Source: Falsiroseomonas algicola (GTDB taxonomy: Bacteria; Pseudomonadota; Alphaproteobacteria; Acetobacterales; Acetobacteraceae). Taken from it: a stretch of DNA of 64,000 nucleotides. Below are positions 15,559 through 25,850 of this stretch, in pieces. The stretch lies in assembly GCF_011040385.1 (NCBI RefSeq), contig NZ_JAAIKB010000008.1:62001-126000 (forward strand), in the 5' to 3' direction. Numbering within the stretch: position 1 is the stretch's first letter; every line of letters begins with the position of its first letter. Position numbers and translations under genes: made by a program. The notes beneath the pieces are model-generated. The model was not told where the DNA came from. It worked only from the letters and a program-made list of their open reading frames with translations, and did no database searches.

Positions 15559-16605
15559 TCAGCGGAAGGGGAAGGGATACATCAGCCCGCCCCGCAGCCA
15601 GAGGTCGGACAGGCCGCGATCGAGGCCGATCGGCGACCCTTCGCCCAGATTGCGGTCGAAGATCTCGGCGTAATTGCCAACCTGGCGCACCGCCTCCATC
15701 GCCCAGGTATCGGGCAGGCTCAGCGACTGGCCGACCCCGGGATCGAGGCCGAGCAGGAAGCGCGTCTCCGAATCGCCGGATTGCAGGGCGGTGTCGAGGT
15801 TGCCGCTGTTGATCTCCAGCTCCTCCGCCGCCACCAGCGCATGCAGCGTCCAGGCCACCACCTGGCGCCAGCGATTGTCATGGCCGGGGACGAAGGGCGT
15901 CAGCGGCTCCCGGCTCAGCCGTTCCGGCAGCACCACGGCGCTGGCGGGGTCGGGCAGGTCCGTGGCCTTCAGCGTCGCCAGCGCGGCGGCATCGGCGGAG
16001 ACGCCGTCGCATTCGCCCGCGCGGAAGGCCGTGATCAGCGCCGGGCCGCCCTGGGCCACCGGCACCAGGGTCAGGCCCACCCCCATGCGACGCGCGGCGC
16101 TATGCAGGATGGCAAGGCTGCCATCGACGGCGGGGGCGGCGACGCAGATGCGCTTGCCCTCCAACTGCGCGAAGGCGGCGATATCGGCATCGGCGCGCAC
16201 CATCACGCCCTGGCCGTCGTAGAACAGCACCCCGGCCGGCACCAGGTTGCGCCCGGCATCGCGCAGCGCCGTCGCGGTCAGGTTGCTCGACAGGATGTCG
16301 ACCTCCGCCCGCTCCACGGATTCCAGGCTGGCGGCCAGGCTCGGCGCGGTGACGAAGCGGACCTTCGTTGCATCGCCCAGCACCGCCGCGGCGACGGCGC
16401 GGCAGAAATCGGCATCGAGCCCGCGCATCACCCCCTGCGCATCGGGGGCGGAGAAGCCGGGCAGCAGGCCGAAGACGCCGCAGCGCACCTCGCCCCGCTG
16501 CCGCACGCCATCCAGCACCGGCGTCGCCGCCTGCGGCTGGGCCTGGCCGGGAGAGGCGACAGCCAGGCCGGCCATCGCGAGGAAACCGAGAAGGGCGCGG
16601 CGCAT
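15559..16605 (-). CDS. Amino-acid-type ABC substrate-binding protein (AapJ/BztA-like), orphan
   Basis: 348 residues from the ATG at 16605, which has GGAG about 9 bases upstream; a further in-frame ATG lies at 16635. A hydrophobic signal peptide ends ASPGQAQ. The SBP_bac_3 fold follows: VRCGVFGLLPGFSAPD, GLDADFCRAVAAAVLG and the conserved VGNYAEIFDRNLG near the end, typical of the general amino-acid receptors of alphaproteobacteria. No permease or ATPase gene is adjacent, so it either feeds a transporter encoded elsewhere or acts as a sensor. The DUF4189 gene lies 33 bp upstream on the same strand. Confidence 0.87.
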   Translation of the reverse strand: MRRALLGFLAMAGLAVASPGQAQPQAATPVLDGVRQRGEVRCGVFGLLPGFSAPDAQGVMRGLDADFCRAVAAAVLGDATKVRFVTAPSLAASLESVERAEVDILSSNLTATALRDAGRNLVPAGVLFYDGQGVMVRADADIAAFAQLEGKRICVAAPAVDGSLAILHSAARRMGVGLTLVPVAQGGPALITAFRAGECDGVSADAAALATLKATDLPDPASAVVLPERLSREPLTPFVPGHDNRWRQVVAWTLHALVAAEELEINSGNLDTALQSGDSETRFLLGLDPGVGQSLSLPDTWAMEAVRQVGNYAEIFDRNLGEGSPIGLDRGLSDLWLRGGLMYPFPFR

Positions 16606-16638
16606 GGCGGGGCTCCGGGAGATGAGGGGGCGCATGGG

Positions 16639-17514
16639 TCAGCAGCCCGAGATGGCGATGCGGCAGGTGATGCTGGCGCTGGCGGCCTCGGCCAGGCGGC
16701 AGGTGTTCAGCGCCTGCGCTTCCGCCTGTTCGCGCGTCTGGCCGACGCCGCTGGCGAGCCGCCGCACCTGCACGGGCGGCGTCGTCAGCGCCTGCACCAG
16801 CGCGCCGCAGGCATTGGGGAAATCGAGTGCCACGCGGCACTGGTTGCGCCCGGCCACGGCCTCGCAGGCGCGGATCGCGTCCATGTTCGCCGCCAGCCGG
16901 TCCGTCTTGCCGGAGGAGAAGCCGAAGGCGGTGGAGGGCGGCTCCGCCGTATAGATGAAGCCGAATCGTCCCCGCACCGCGGCGGCCGTCGCCGTCGCCG
17001 CCGGGGCCGCGGCCTGGATGGTGCTGCCGCTGGCGCAGCGGGCGAGGCAGGCGTTCTGCAGGCTCTGCGGCTGGCTGCCACAGGCCGTGCGGCAGGAGGC
17101 GGAGGGCGCCGCCGCCGCGGCGGCCGCCAGCCCTGGCGCGGAGGTGGAGACGCTGCGGAAGCACGGCCCCGCGCCCGGACCGGTGCCCTGGCCGCAGGCG
17201 TTCAGCGTCGGCGTCGCCCAGCGTTCGGCGGGGATGCTGATGCGCCAGGGCCCGCCATCCCGGCAGGACAGGTCCCAATAGGCGGTGCGTCGCGGGTCGA
17301 GCCCCGCCTGGAACAGCACCGTCACCTCCGCGCAGGCGTAGCGGTTCTGCGTCAGCAGGCTGCGGAAGGCCTCCTTCCGCCCGGCCTCGTTGCGGGCCAG
17401 CAGGGCGTCGTTGGTCGGGTTGCCGGTCTGCGCCCAGGCGCCGCCCACCCCCAGCGCCACCATGGCGCCCAGCGCCATCGCCGCTGTCCGCATGAGCCCC
17501 CCGATGCGCCGCAT
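16639..17514 (-). CDS. Exported cysteine-rich protein with DUF4189 domain
   Basis: 291 residues. A signal peptide (MRTAAMALGAMVALG ... AWAQ) is followed by a Cys-containing N-terminal half and an Ala-rich linker (about 130-180) with a short cysteine cluster ASCRTACGSQ. The C-terminal DUF4189-like domain spans about 190-290 (FGFIYTAEPPSTAFGFSSG, then CRVALDFPNACGALVQA), ending in a terminal cysteine. DUF4189 domains occur in secreted proteins, often disulfide-bonded, with no assigned catalytic role. Function unknown. A start at 17514 is preferred for its purine-rich GGGGGA; 17493 is also possible. Confidence 0.75.
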   Translation of the reverse strand: MRRIGGLMRTAAMALGAMVALGVGGAWAQTGNPTNDALLARNEAGRKEAFRSLLTQNRYACAEVTVLFQAGLDPRRTAYWDLSCRDGGPWRISIPAERWATPTLNACGQGTGPGAGPCFRSVSTSAPGLAAAAAAAPSASCRTACGSQPQSLQNACLARCASGSTIQAAAPAATATAAAVRGRFGFIYTAEPPSTAFGFSSGKTDRLAANMDAIRACEAVAGRNQCRVALDFPNACGALVQALTTPPVQVRRLASGVGQTREQAEAQALNTCRLAEAASASITCRIAISGC

Positions 17515-17634
17515 AACTCCGTCCCCCGACCGTTCCGGCTGCATCCTAGTGGGCGGGGGCGACCCGGCAAGATGCTGGACGCCGCGCCCCCCGCGCTCTA
17601 GGCCATGCGCCTCGGATTGACGGAGCGGCACGGA

Positions 17635-18747
<1,113 letters not shown>

Positions 18748-18754
18748 GGCACCC

Positions 18755-20398
18755 ATGCTCCGCCTGACCGAACTGAAGCTGCCGCTGAACCACCCGGAAG
18801 GGGCGATCGAGGCAGCCCTGCGCGAGAAGCTCGGCCTGAAGGGGGGGGCGCTGCGCGCCTTCTCCGTCGCGCGCCGGGCCTGGGATGCGCGCAAGCGGTC
18901 GGCGATCGAGCTCGTCTATTCCATCGACTTCGAGGTGGCGGACGAGGCCGCGCTGCTGCGCCGCTTCGCGAGCCACCCGGTGCTCGGCCGCACCCTCGGC
19001 CCGACGCCCGACACCAGCTACCGTCCCGTCGCCCGGGCGCCGGCGCAGGTCCCGAAGCGTCCCGTCGTCATCGGCACCGGCCCCTGCGGGCTCTTCGCCG
19101 CGCTGATCCTGGCGGAGATGGGCTTCCGGCCGATCATCCTCGACCGCGGCAAGGTGGTGCGCGAACGCACCAAGGATACCTGGGCCTTGTGGCGCCGCGG
19201 CGTGCTGACGCCCGAGAGCAACGTGCAATTCGGGGAGGGCGGCGCCGGCACCTTCTCCGACGGCAAGCTCTGGTCCGGCATCAAAGACCCGCAGCATCTC
19301 GGCCGCAAGGTCCTGACCGAATTCGTCGCCGCCGGCGCGCCGGAAGAGATCCTCTTCGTCGCCAAGCCCCATATCGGCACCTTCCGCCTGGTGACGATGG
19401 TCGAGAGCATGCGTGCGAAGATCGAGGCGCTGGGCGGCGAATACCGCTTCGGCACCAAGGTCGTGGACTTCATCGTGGAGACCGGCCGCGACGGCCAGCG
19501 CCGCATGCGCGGCGTGGTGACGGAAGCCGGCGAGACGATCGAGACCGACCACGTCGTCCTCGCCATCGGCCACTCCGCCCGCGACACTTTCTCCAGTCTC
19601 CACGCCGGGGGCGTGTTCATCGAGCCGAAGCCGTTCTCGATCGGCGTGCGGATCGAGCATCCGCAATCCATCATCGACCGCGCGCGCTTCGGCGATTTCG
19701 CGGGCAACCCGATCCTGGGCGCGGCCGACTACAAGCTGGTCCACCACTGCAATAACGGCCGAAGCGTCTATTCCTTCTGCATGTGCCCCGGCGGCACCGT
19801 CGTCGCCGCCACCAGCGAACCAGGACGCGTCGTGACCAACGGCATGAGCCAGTATTCCCGCGCCGAGCGGAACGCCAATGCCGGCATCGTCGTCGGCATC
19901 ACGCCGGAAGTGGACTATCCCGGCCATCCCCTGGCCGGCATCGACTTCCAGCGCCACTGGGAGGAACGCGCCTTCGTCGCCGGCGGCGGCACCTATGCCG
20001 CGCCGGGCCAGCGCGTCGGCGATTTCCTCGCGGGCCGGCCCTCCACCTCGCTCGGCGCTGTCATCCCCAGCTACAAGCCCGGCGTCACGCCGACCGACCT
20101 CTCCCTCTGCCTGCCCGATTTCGTCGTGGCCGCCATCCGGGAAGCCCTGCCCGCCTTCGGCCGCACCATCCGCGGCTTCGACATGGAAGATGCGGTGATG
20201 ACGGGCGTGGAGACGCGCACCTCCTCCCCCATCCGCATCCGCCGCGATGCCACGATGCGCAGCATCAACACCCTCGGCCTCTATCCCGCTGGTGAGGGCG
20301 CGGGCTATGCCGGCGGCATCTTCTCCGCCGGCGTGGACGGCATCCGCGTGGCGGAGGCGGTGGGTCGCGACATGGCAGGAATGGCGGCGGCAGCGTGA
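18755..20398 (+). CDS. FAD-dependent dehydrogenase of the COG2509 family
   Basis: 547 residues. An N-terminal substrate- or RNA-like lid of about 95 residues precedes the dinucleotide-binding motif VIGTGPCGLFAALILAEMG. Then come LTPESNVQFGEGGAGTFSDG, a hallmark of this uncharacterised family, and a C-terminal FAD motif LYPAGEGAGYAGGIFSAG. The family is widespread, cytoplasmic and of unknown substrate. The gene is only 7 bp after frmA and overlaps the next flavoprotein gene as GTGA, implying an operon of three redox enzymes. Identity as a flavoprotein is firm; the reaction is not. Confidence 0.9.
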   Translation: MLRLTELKLPLNHPEGAIEAALREKLGLKGGALRAFSVARRAWDARKRSAIELVYSIDFEVADEAALLRRFASHPVLGRTLGPTPDTSYRPVARAPAQVPKRPVVIGTGPCGLFAALILAEMGFRPIILDRGKVVRERTKDTWALWRRGVLTPESNVQFGEGGAGTFSDGKLWSGIKDPQHLGRKVLTEFVAAGAPEEILFVAKPHIGTFRLVTMVESMRAKIEALGGEYRFGTKVVDFIVETGRDGQRRMRGVVTEAGETIETDHVVLAIGHSARDTFSSLHAGGVFIEPKPFSIGVRIEHPQSIIDRARFGDFAGNPILGAADYKLVHHCNNGRSVYSFCMCPGGTVVAATSEPGRVVTNGMSQYSRAERNANAGIVVGITPEVDYPGHPLAGIDFQRHWEERAFVAGGGTYAAPGQRVGDFLAGRPSTSLGAVIPSYKPGVTPTDLSLCLPDFVVAAIREALPAFGRTIRGFDMEDAVMTGVETRTSSPIRIRRDATMRSINTLGLYPAGEGAGYAGGIFSAGVDGIRVAEAVGRDMAGMAAAA

Positions 20399-21570
20399 AC
20401 CACTTCGATGTCGTCGTGCTCGGCGCCGGCGCCGCGGGCCTCTTCGCCGCCATGCGCGCCGGCCAGCGCGAGCGACGCGTGGCTCTGCTGGATCACGCGG
20501 AGGAGCCGGGCAAGAAGATCCTGATCTCCGGCGGCGGGCGCTGCAACTTCACCAATACCGGCTGCGTGCCGGACCGTTTCCTGTCGCAGAACCGGCACTT
20601 CGCGCGCTCCGCCCTGGCCCGCTACACCCAGCACGATTTCATCGCCCTCGTGCAGAAGCATCGCATCGCCTTCCACGAGAAGACGCTCGGGCAGCTCTTC
20701 TGCGACGGCTCCGCGCGGCAGATCGTCGCCATGCTGGTGCAGGAATGCGAGGCCGCCGGCGTCGATCTCCGCTGCCACACCCGCATCACCTCGGTCACGA
20801 AGGACACCGCCTTCCGCATCGAGACCAGCGCCGGCGCCTTCACCGCCGACAGCCTGGTGGTCGCCACCGGCAGCCTCTCCATCCCCAAGATGGGCGCGAC
20901 CGGCTTCGCGCATGATTTGGCGATGCAGTTCGGCCTGCCGCTGACGGAAATCCGCCCCGCCCTCGTCCCGCTCACCTTCGGCGACACGATGCTGGAGCTG
21001 ATGCGCCCCCTCTCCGGCCTGGCGCTCGACAGCGTCGCCAAGGCGGGCAAGGCCGCGTTCCGGGAGGCGATGCTCTTCACCCATCGCGGCCTCTCCGGCC
21101 CCGCCATCCTCCAGGCCTCCTCCTATTGGCGCGAAGGCCAGCCCCTCACGCTGGACCTCACGCCCGACCGCGACGCCACCGCCGCGCTGCTCGCCGGCAA
21201 GCGCGCGCGGCCGAAGGCGGAGGCCAAGACCGTCCTCGGTGATCTCCTCCCCGCCCGCCTCGCCGCCGCGCTCGCCGCGCTCCACCTGCCGCCCCGCACC
21301 ATCGGCGAGATCGGCGATGGCGACCTCCGCAAGCTCGGCGCGATGCTGAAGGCCTGGACCCTCAAGCCCAGCGGGACGGAGGGCTATGCCAAGGCCGAGG
21401 TCACCCTTGGCGGCGTGGACACCGAAGCGCTGTCCTCCCAGACCATGATGGCGAAATCCGTCCCCGGCCTGTTCTTCGTGGGCGAAGCGGTGGACGTGAC
21501 GGGCTGGCTCGGCGGCTACAATTTCCAATGGGCCTGGTCCTCCGGCTGGGCCGCCGGCGAGGCCGCCTGA
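20395..21570 (+). CDS. HI0933/BaiN-family FAD-dependent oxidoreductase
   Basis: 391 residues from a GTG start that overlaps the upstream stop (GTGA). The FAD motif VLGAGAAGLFAAMRAG lies near residue 8, followed by KKILISGGGRCNFTNT, the clear signature of the HI0933/YhiN family. The terminal FAD motif is VPGLFFVGEAVDVTGWLGGY. Some relatives (BaiN) reduce bile-acid enoates, but most are uncharacterised. The tight coupling to the COG2509 flavoprotein suggests a shared pathway. Substrate unknown. Confidence 0.92.
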   Translation: MNHFDVVVLGAGAAGLFAAMRAGQRERRVALLDHAEEPGKKILISGGGRCNFTNTGCVPDRFLSQNRHFARSALARYTQHDFIALVQKHRIAFHEKTLGQLFCDGSARQIVAMLVQECEAAGVDLRCHTRITSVTKDTAFRIETSAGAFTADSLVVATGSLSIPKMGATGFAHDLAMQFGLPLTEIRPALVPLTFGDTMLELMRPLSGLALDSVAKAGKAAFREAMLFTHRGLSGPAILQASSYWREGQPLTLDLTPDRDATAALLAGKRARPKAEAKTVLGDLLPARLAAALAALHLPPRTIGEIGDGDLRKLGAMLKAWTLKPSGTEGYAKAEVTLGGVDTEALSSQTMMAKSVPGLFFVGEAVDVTGWLGGYNFQWAWSSGWAAGEAA

Positions 21571-21632
21571 CCCGCTTGGCATAAGCGCCGAAGCAGCCGA
21601 AGCTTCCCCCAACACATTCGGGGAACGGCACC

Positions 21633-22835
21633 ATGGCCAAGCGCGGCATGCAGTTCGGGATCTTCCTGGCCCCCTTCCATCGCCTGGGCGACAACCCGAC
21701 CCTCGCCATCGCCCGCGACATCGAGATGATCGAATGGCTCGACCGCCTCGGCTTCGACGAGGCCTGGATCGGCGAACACCATTCCGCGGGGTGGGAGATC
21801 ATCGCCTCCCCGGAGCTTATCATCGCCGCCGCGGCGGAGCGCACGAAGCACATCCGGCTCGGCTCCGGCGTCACCTCGCTCCCCTACCACCACCCCTTCC
21901 TGGTCGCGCAGCGCTTCGTGCAGCTGGACCACATGACGAGGGGCCGCGCCATGCTCGGCTGCGGGCCCGGCGCGCTGGTGTCGGACGCCTACATGCTCGG
22001 CATCGATGCGACGACGCAGCGCCGCCGGATGGATGAGGCGCTGGAAGCCATCATGGCGCTGCTGGCCTGCGACGGCCCCGTGACGCGTAAGACCGACTGG
22101 TTCGAGATGCGGGAGGCGCGCCTCCACCTCCGCCCCTACAGCGACCCGCATTTCCCGATCGCGGTCGCCAGCACCCTGACCCCCGCCGGCCCCGCCACCG
22201 CGGGCAAGCATGGCGTCGGCATCCTCTCGCTCGGCGCCGGCATGCCCGGCGGCCCCGCCGCCCTGCCCGGCCAGTGGAAGATCGCGGAGGAAGCCGCCGC
22301 CGCCGCCGGCAAGACCATCAGCCGGCGCGACTGGCGCCTGGTGATGAATGTCCATGTCGCGGAGACCGACGAACAGGCCATGGCCGATGTGAAGATCGGC
22401 GAGCGCCTGGAAACCGCCACCTATTTCGAGGATGCCCTGGGCCGCCCGCCGGGCCGTTCCCAGGACCCGCTGACCGATGGCGTGAAGGCCGGCACCACTC
22501 TCGTCGGCTCCCCCGAAACCGTCGCGCGCGGCATCGAGAAGCTGGTCGAAGCCAGCGATGGCGGCTTTGGCGGCTTCCTCTTCCGCGCCAATGACTGGGC
22601 GAACCGGGAACAGACCTGGCGCAGCTACGAACTCTTCGCGCGCTGGGTGATGCCGCGCTTCCAGCAATCGCTGGAGACGGTGCGCGGCTCCTACGAATGG
22701 GCCGTCGCCAACCGCAAGACCATCTTCAGCCCGAATGTGGAGGCGCTGCGCAAGGCTTTCACCGACCATGGCAGCGCCGTGCCGGAAGCCTTCGATGCGC
22801 GCGCCTCCGGCGCACGGGACCTGAAGGTGCCGTAG
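21633..22835 (+). CDS. LLM-class flavin-dependent oxidoreductase (bacterial luciferase-like)
   Basis: 400 residues with a TIM-barrel luciferase-like monooxygenase pattern: MQFGIFLAPFHRLGDNPTL, AWIGEHHSAGWE near residue 47, LGSGVTSLPYHHPFLVAQR and GRAMLGCGPGALVSDAYMLG. Such enzymes use reduced FMN delivered by a reductase to oxygenate small organics. The stop TAG (22833-22835) is formed by the TA target of the adjoining MITE-like element plus its first base, so the present C-terminus may have been set by that insertion. A 62-bp gap separates it from the HI0933-family gene. Confidence 0.9.
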   Translation: MAKRGMQFGIFLAPFHRLGDNPTLAIARDIEMIEWLDRLGFDEAWIGEHHSAGWEIIASPELIIAAAAERTKHIRLGSGVTSLPYHHPFLVAQRFVQLDHMTRGRAMLGCGPGALVSDAYMLGIDATTQRRRMDEALEAIMALLACDGPVTRKTDWFEMREARLHLRPYSDPHFPIAVASTLTPAGPATAGKHGVGILSLGAGMPGGPAALPGQWKIAEEAAAAAGKTISRRDWRLVMNVHVAETDEQAMADVKIGERLETATYFEDALGRPPGRSQDPLTDGVKAGTTLVGSPETVARGIEKLVEASDGGFGGFLFRANDWANREQTWRSYELFARWVMPRFQQSLETVRGSYEWAVANRKTIFSPNVEALRKAFTDHGSAVPEAFDARASGARDLKVP

Positions 22836-22996
22836 GGCCTGTGGATACTTGGCCCGGGATGCAATCGGCGAGTGGCTTTTCGTGCCTGGAAGGCGGGGTC
22901 AGGGCGGCGATGGGGTTCCATCGTCGTCCTGACTCCAACGCTCCAGGCGCGGAAAGACGCCGCCGAGTGCGCCCGCAGCCAAGTATCCACAGGCCC
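22835..22996. mobile_element. MITE-like palindromic element, 162 bp, TA target duplication
   Basis: The ends are perfect 19-bp inverted repeats (GGGCCTGTGGATACTTGGC at 22835-22853 and its complement at 22978-22996), each bordered outside by TA (22833-22834 and 22997-22998). The inside is itself nearly palindromic: with the flanks, two 82-nt halves surround a 4-base GGTT turn at 22914-22917, with mismatches concentrated in the middle of each arm. It encodes no protein. TA duplication and size fit a miniature element mobilised by an IS630/Tc1-mariner or IS427-group IS5 transposase. Transcribed, it would form one very long hairpin after the LLM gene. Confidence 0.8.
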
Positions 22997-23063
22997 TACC
23001 CCCTTCCCCCGAGCGGAAATGGCATCCTAGGATACCAGCACCCAAGCCGGAGACCGCGCCCGC

Positions 23064-24026
23064 ATGCCACGCCGCCTCCTCCCCCTGCTGGCCCTGCTGC
23101 TGCTGTTGCCCCTCGCCGCCCGGGCGCAGTCCTGGCCCGAAAGGCCGATCCGGCTGATCATCCCCTTCGGCGCCGGCGGCATCAGCGACAGCGTCGGGCG
23201 GATCGGGGCGGAATGGCTGTCGAAGCAGCTCGGCGTGCCCGTGGTCGCGGATAACCGCCCCGGCGGCAATGGCGCGATCGGGATGGAGGCGGTGCTGCGC
23301 AGCCCGGCCGATGGCTACACGCTGCTCGGCGCCAGCGCCTCCCACCTGGTCGTGCTGCCGCTGATGCAGCGCCTGACCTTCGATCCGCAGCGCGACTTCA
23401 CGCCCATCTCGATGACGGCCGGCAATCCTCTGGTGCTGGCCGTCGCCACCGGCATGGGCCCCGCCACCCTGCCCGCCTTCCGCGACTTCGTCGCCGCCAG
23501 GCCCGGCCAGCTGCAATACGCCTCCGGCGGTACCGGCGGGCTCAGCCATCTGGGGATGGAGGTGCTGCTGCAGCGCCTCGGCCTGCAGATGGAGCACGTG
23601 CCCTATCGCAGCGGGCCGCTGGCGATGCAGGACATGATGGGCGGGCGCATCCAGGTGCATCTCGGCAATGCGCTGGACATGACGGCCGCGCGCGATGCCG
23701 GGATGATCCGCCTCCTCGCCGTCACCGGCACCAGCCGCAGCGCCATCCTGCCGGATGTCCCGACCGTGGCCGAACAGGGCTGGCCGGGCTTCGAGGTCAC
23801 GACCTGGAACGGCCTGGCCGGCCCCGCCGGCCTGCCCCCCGCGATCCGGGACCGCATCGCGGGCGCCATGCGCCAGGCCTGCGGGGATGACGGCGTGCGC
23901 CGCTCCCTCCTGCGCATCGGCGCCGATCCGCTCTGCAGCACGCCGGCGGAGATGGCCGCCTCCATGCAGCGCCTGACCCCCATCATGCGGGAGGCGATCG
24001 CCCTCTCCGGCGCTACCGTGAACTGA
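23064..24026 (+). CDS. Bug/TctC-family tripartite tricarboxylate transporter substrate-binding protein
   Basis: 320 residues. A signal peptide (LPLLALLLLLPLAARAQ) is followed by the Bug fold: WPERPIRLIIPFGAGGISDS near residues 28-47, VVADNRPGGNGAIGMEAVLR, the conserved VPYRSGPLAMQDMMGG and PTVAEQGWPGFEVTTWNGL. It captures carboxylates or related small molecules in the periplasm. No TctA or TctB gene adjoins, which is usual for the expanded Bug families, so the transporter partner is unknown. It is followed by a thiamine-diphosphate enzyme gene after 144 bp containing four hairpins. Confidence 0.92.
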   Translation: MPRRLLPLLALLLLLPLAARAQSWPERPIRLIIPFGAGGISDSVGRIGAEWLSKQLGVPVVADNRPGGNGAIGMEAVLRSPADGYTLLGASASHLVVLPLMQRLTFDPQRDFTPISMTAGNPLVLAVATGMGPATLPAFRDFVAARPGQLQYASGGTGGLSHLGMEVLLQRLGLQMEHVPYRSGPLAMQDMMGGRIQVHLGNALDMTAARDAGMIRLLAVTGTSRSAILPDVPTVAEQGWPGFEVTTWNGLAGPAGLPPAIRDRIAGAMRQACGDDGVRRSLLRIGADPLCSTPAEMAASMQRLTPIMREAIALSGATVN

Positions 24027-24052
24027 TTGCATCAAGCCCTCAATCGCCGGGC

Positions 24053-24125
24053 GCCGGCTCGGCCGGCTTGGCTCGCCGCATAGGCGGCGGGCCGCATTCG
24101 CGGCCTCGGCCGACTGCGTCGGCCG
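24053..24125. repeat. Four consecutive short stem-loops
   Basis: Four back-to-back hairpins fill this gap. GCCGGC-TCG-GCCGGC lies at 24053-24067, CGCCGC-ATAG-GCGGCG at 24074-24089, GGCCGC-ATTC-GCGGCC at 24090-24105 and CGGCCG-ACTGCGT-CGGCCG at 24107-24125. All stems are perfect 6-mers. They may act as a combined terminator or RNA-stabilising element after the Bug gene, or be a cluster of intergenic palindromes. No T-run follows. Confidence 0.6.
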
Positions 24126-24170
24126 CACGGCGACCTCTGAAGCGTCGTATGAACCAAGGTGAACTGAATC

Positions 24171-25850
24171 ATGGAAAGCGCGGCCGAGATCTTCCTCCGC
24201 CAGCTCGGCGCCTCCGGCGTCGACTACCTCTTCGCCAATGGCGGCACCGACTTCCCGCCGATCGTGGAGGCCTATGCCCGCCACGACGGCACCAACCATC
24301 GCCTGCCGCGGCCGATGACCGTGCCGCATGAGAATGCCGCCGTCGCCATGGCCCATGGCGCCTACATGATGACCGGCCGCCCGCAGGCGGTGATGGTTCA
24401 TGTGAATGTCGGCACCGCGAATACGGTGAACGGCATCCTCAACGCCAATCGCGACCACACGCCCGTCTTCGTGCTCGCCGGCCGCACGCCCTATTCGGAA
24501 CATGGCCGCCACGGCGCCCGCACCCGCAACATCCATTGGGCGCAGGAGATGTTCGACCAGGCCGGCATGGTGCGGGAGGCCGTGAAATGGGATGGCGAGC
24601 TGCGCCAGCCCGACCAGGCGGCGGACCTCGTGCGCCGTGCGCTGGGCATCGCCATGGCCTCCCCCCGTGGCCCCGTCTACGCGACCCTGCCGCGGGACAC
24701 GCTGGCGGCCCCCGCCGGCAAGGCGCGCGTGGCCGAACCCCCGCCCCCCGCCGCGCCGCCTTTGCCCGACCCCGCGGCGCTGGCGGAGGCCGCGCGGATG
24801 CTGGCCGCCGCGCAGCGCCCCCTGATCATCACCTCCGCCGCCGGGCGCACCAGGGCGGGCTTCGACGCGCTGGTCGATCTCGCCACGCGCTTCGCCCTGC
24901 CCGTCATCAGCTTCACGCCCCGCTTCGTGAACTTCCCCGCCGACCACCCGATGCACCAGGGCTACGAACCCAGCCCGTTGCTCGATGACGCCGATTGCGT
25001 GCTGGTGATCGACACCGACGTGCCCTGGATTCCCCACCTCCAGGGCCCGCCGGAGGGCAGCCGCGTCATCCATCTCGGCGAGGATCCGCTTTTCGCCCGC
25101 TACCCCATGCGCAGCTTCCCGACGGACCTGGCCATCACCGGCGATGTCGCGACGGCGCTGCGCGGCCTCGCGGCGGCGCTCGATCCGCTACTGCCGGAAG
25201 CCGCCGTGGCGCCCCGCGCCGCCGCCCTGGCCGAGCGCAGCGCCCGCCAGCGCGCCGCCTGGGCGCAGGCGGTGGCCACCCCGCCCGAGGGCCCCATCAC
25301 GCCGGAATGGATCAGCCACTGCCTGGCGGAGGCCCTGCCGGCCGAGGCGGTGGTGGTGAACGAATACCCGCTGCGCCAGACGCATTGCCCCCGCACCCGG
25401 CACGGCACCTTCTACGGCCAGAGCACGGCGGGCGGCCTCGGCTGGGGCTTCGGCGCGGCGCTCGGCGCCAAGCTGGCGGCGCCGGAGAAGCTCATCGTCG
25501 CGACGCTCGGCGATGGTGCCTATGTCTTCAACAACCCGACCGCCTGCCACTGGGTGGCGGAGGCGCATCAGTTGCCCGTGCTCGTCATCGTCTTCAACAA
25601 CGCGATGTATGGCGCGGTCCGGAATTCGACGCTGGCCATGTACCGGGACGGCGCCGCGGCGAAGACGGGGGGCGAACTGCTGGCGGACCTCTCCCCCTCC
25701 CCGGCCTTCGAGAAGCTGGCCGAGGCCAGCGGCGGGCATGGGGAGCGGGTGACGGACCCGGCGGCGCTGCCTGCGGCGCTGCGACGCGCCATCGCCGTGG
25801 TGACGCAGGAGAAGCGCCAGGCGCTGGTCAACGTGGTCTGCCGCTACTGA
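24171..25850 (+). CDS. Thiamine diphosphate-dependent enzyme (acetolactate synthase-like)
   Basis: 559 residues with the three-domain order of the POX/ALS family. The N-terminal Pyr domain has the catalytic Glu54 in VPHENAAVAMAHG. A central domain covers about 195-330. The C-terminal PP domain has the Mg/TPP motif TLGDGAYVFNNP, then VIVFNNAMYGAVR. Its substrate-binding differences from biosynthetic acetolactate synthase and the absence of a regulatory subunit argue for a catabolic lyase or decarboxylase. The neighbouring Bug receptor suggests an imported 2-oxoacid or related substrate. Exact reaction unknown. Confidence 0.88.
   Translation: MESAAEIFLRQLGASGVDYLFANGGTDFPPIVEAYARHDGTNHRLPRPMTVPHENAAVAMAHGAYMMTGRPQAVMVHVNVGTANTVNGILNANRDHTPVFVLAGRTPYSEHGRHGARTRNIHWAQEMFDQAGMVREAVKWDGELRQPDQAADLVRRALGIAMASPRGPVYATLPRDTLAAPAGKARVAEPPPPAAPPLPDPAALAEAARMLAAAQRPLIITSAAGRTRAGFDALVDLATRFALPVISFTPRFVNFPADHPMHQGYEPSPLLDDADCVLVIDTDVPWIPHLQGPPEGSRVIHLGEDPLFARYPMRSFPTDLAITGDVATALRGLAAALDPLLPEAAVAPRAAALAERSARQRAAWAQAVATPPEGPITPEWISHCLAEALPAEAVVVNEYPLRQTHCPRTRHGTFYGQSTAGGLGWGFGAALGAKLAAPEKLIVATLGDGAYVFNNPTACHWVAEAHQLPVLVIVFNNAMYGAVRNSTLAMYRDGAAAKTGGELLADLSPSPAFEKLAEASGGHGERVTDPAALPAALRRAIAVVTQEKRQALVNVVCRY

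Noticed and set aside
22835-23063. Possible small protein in the gap after the LLM gene
   Set aside because: The open frames here are products of the palindromic element and have no start with a ribosome binding site or recognisable sequence.
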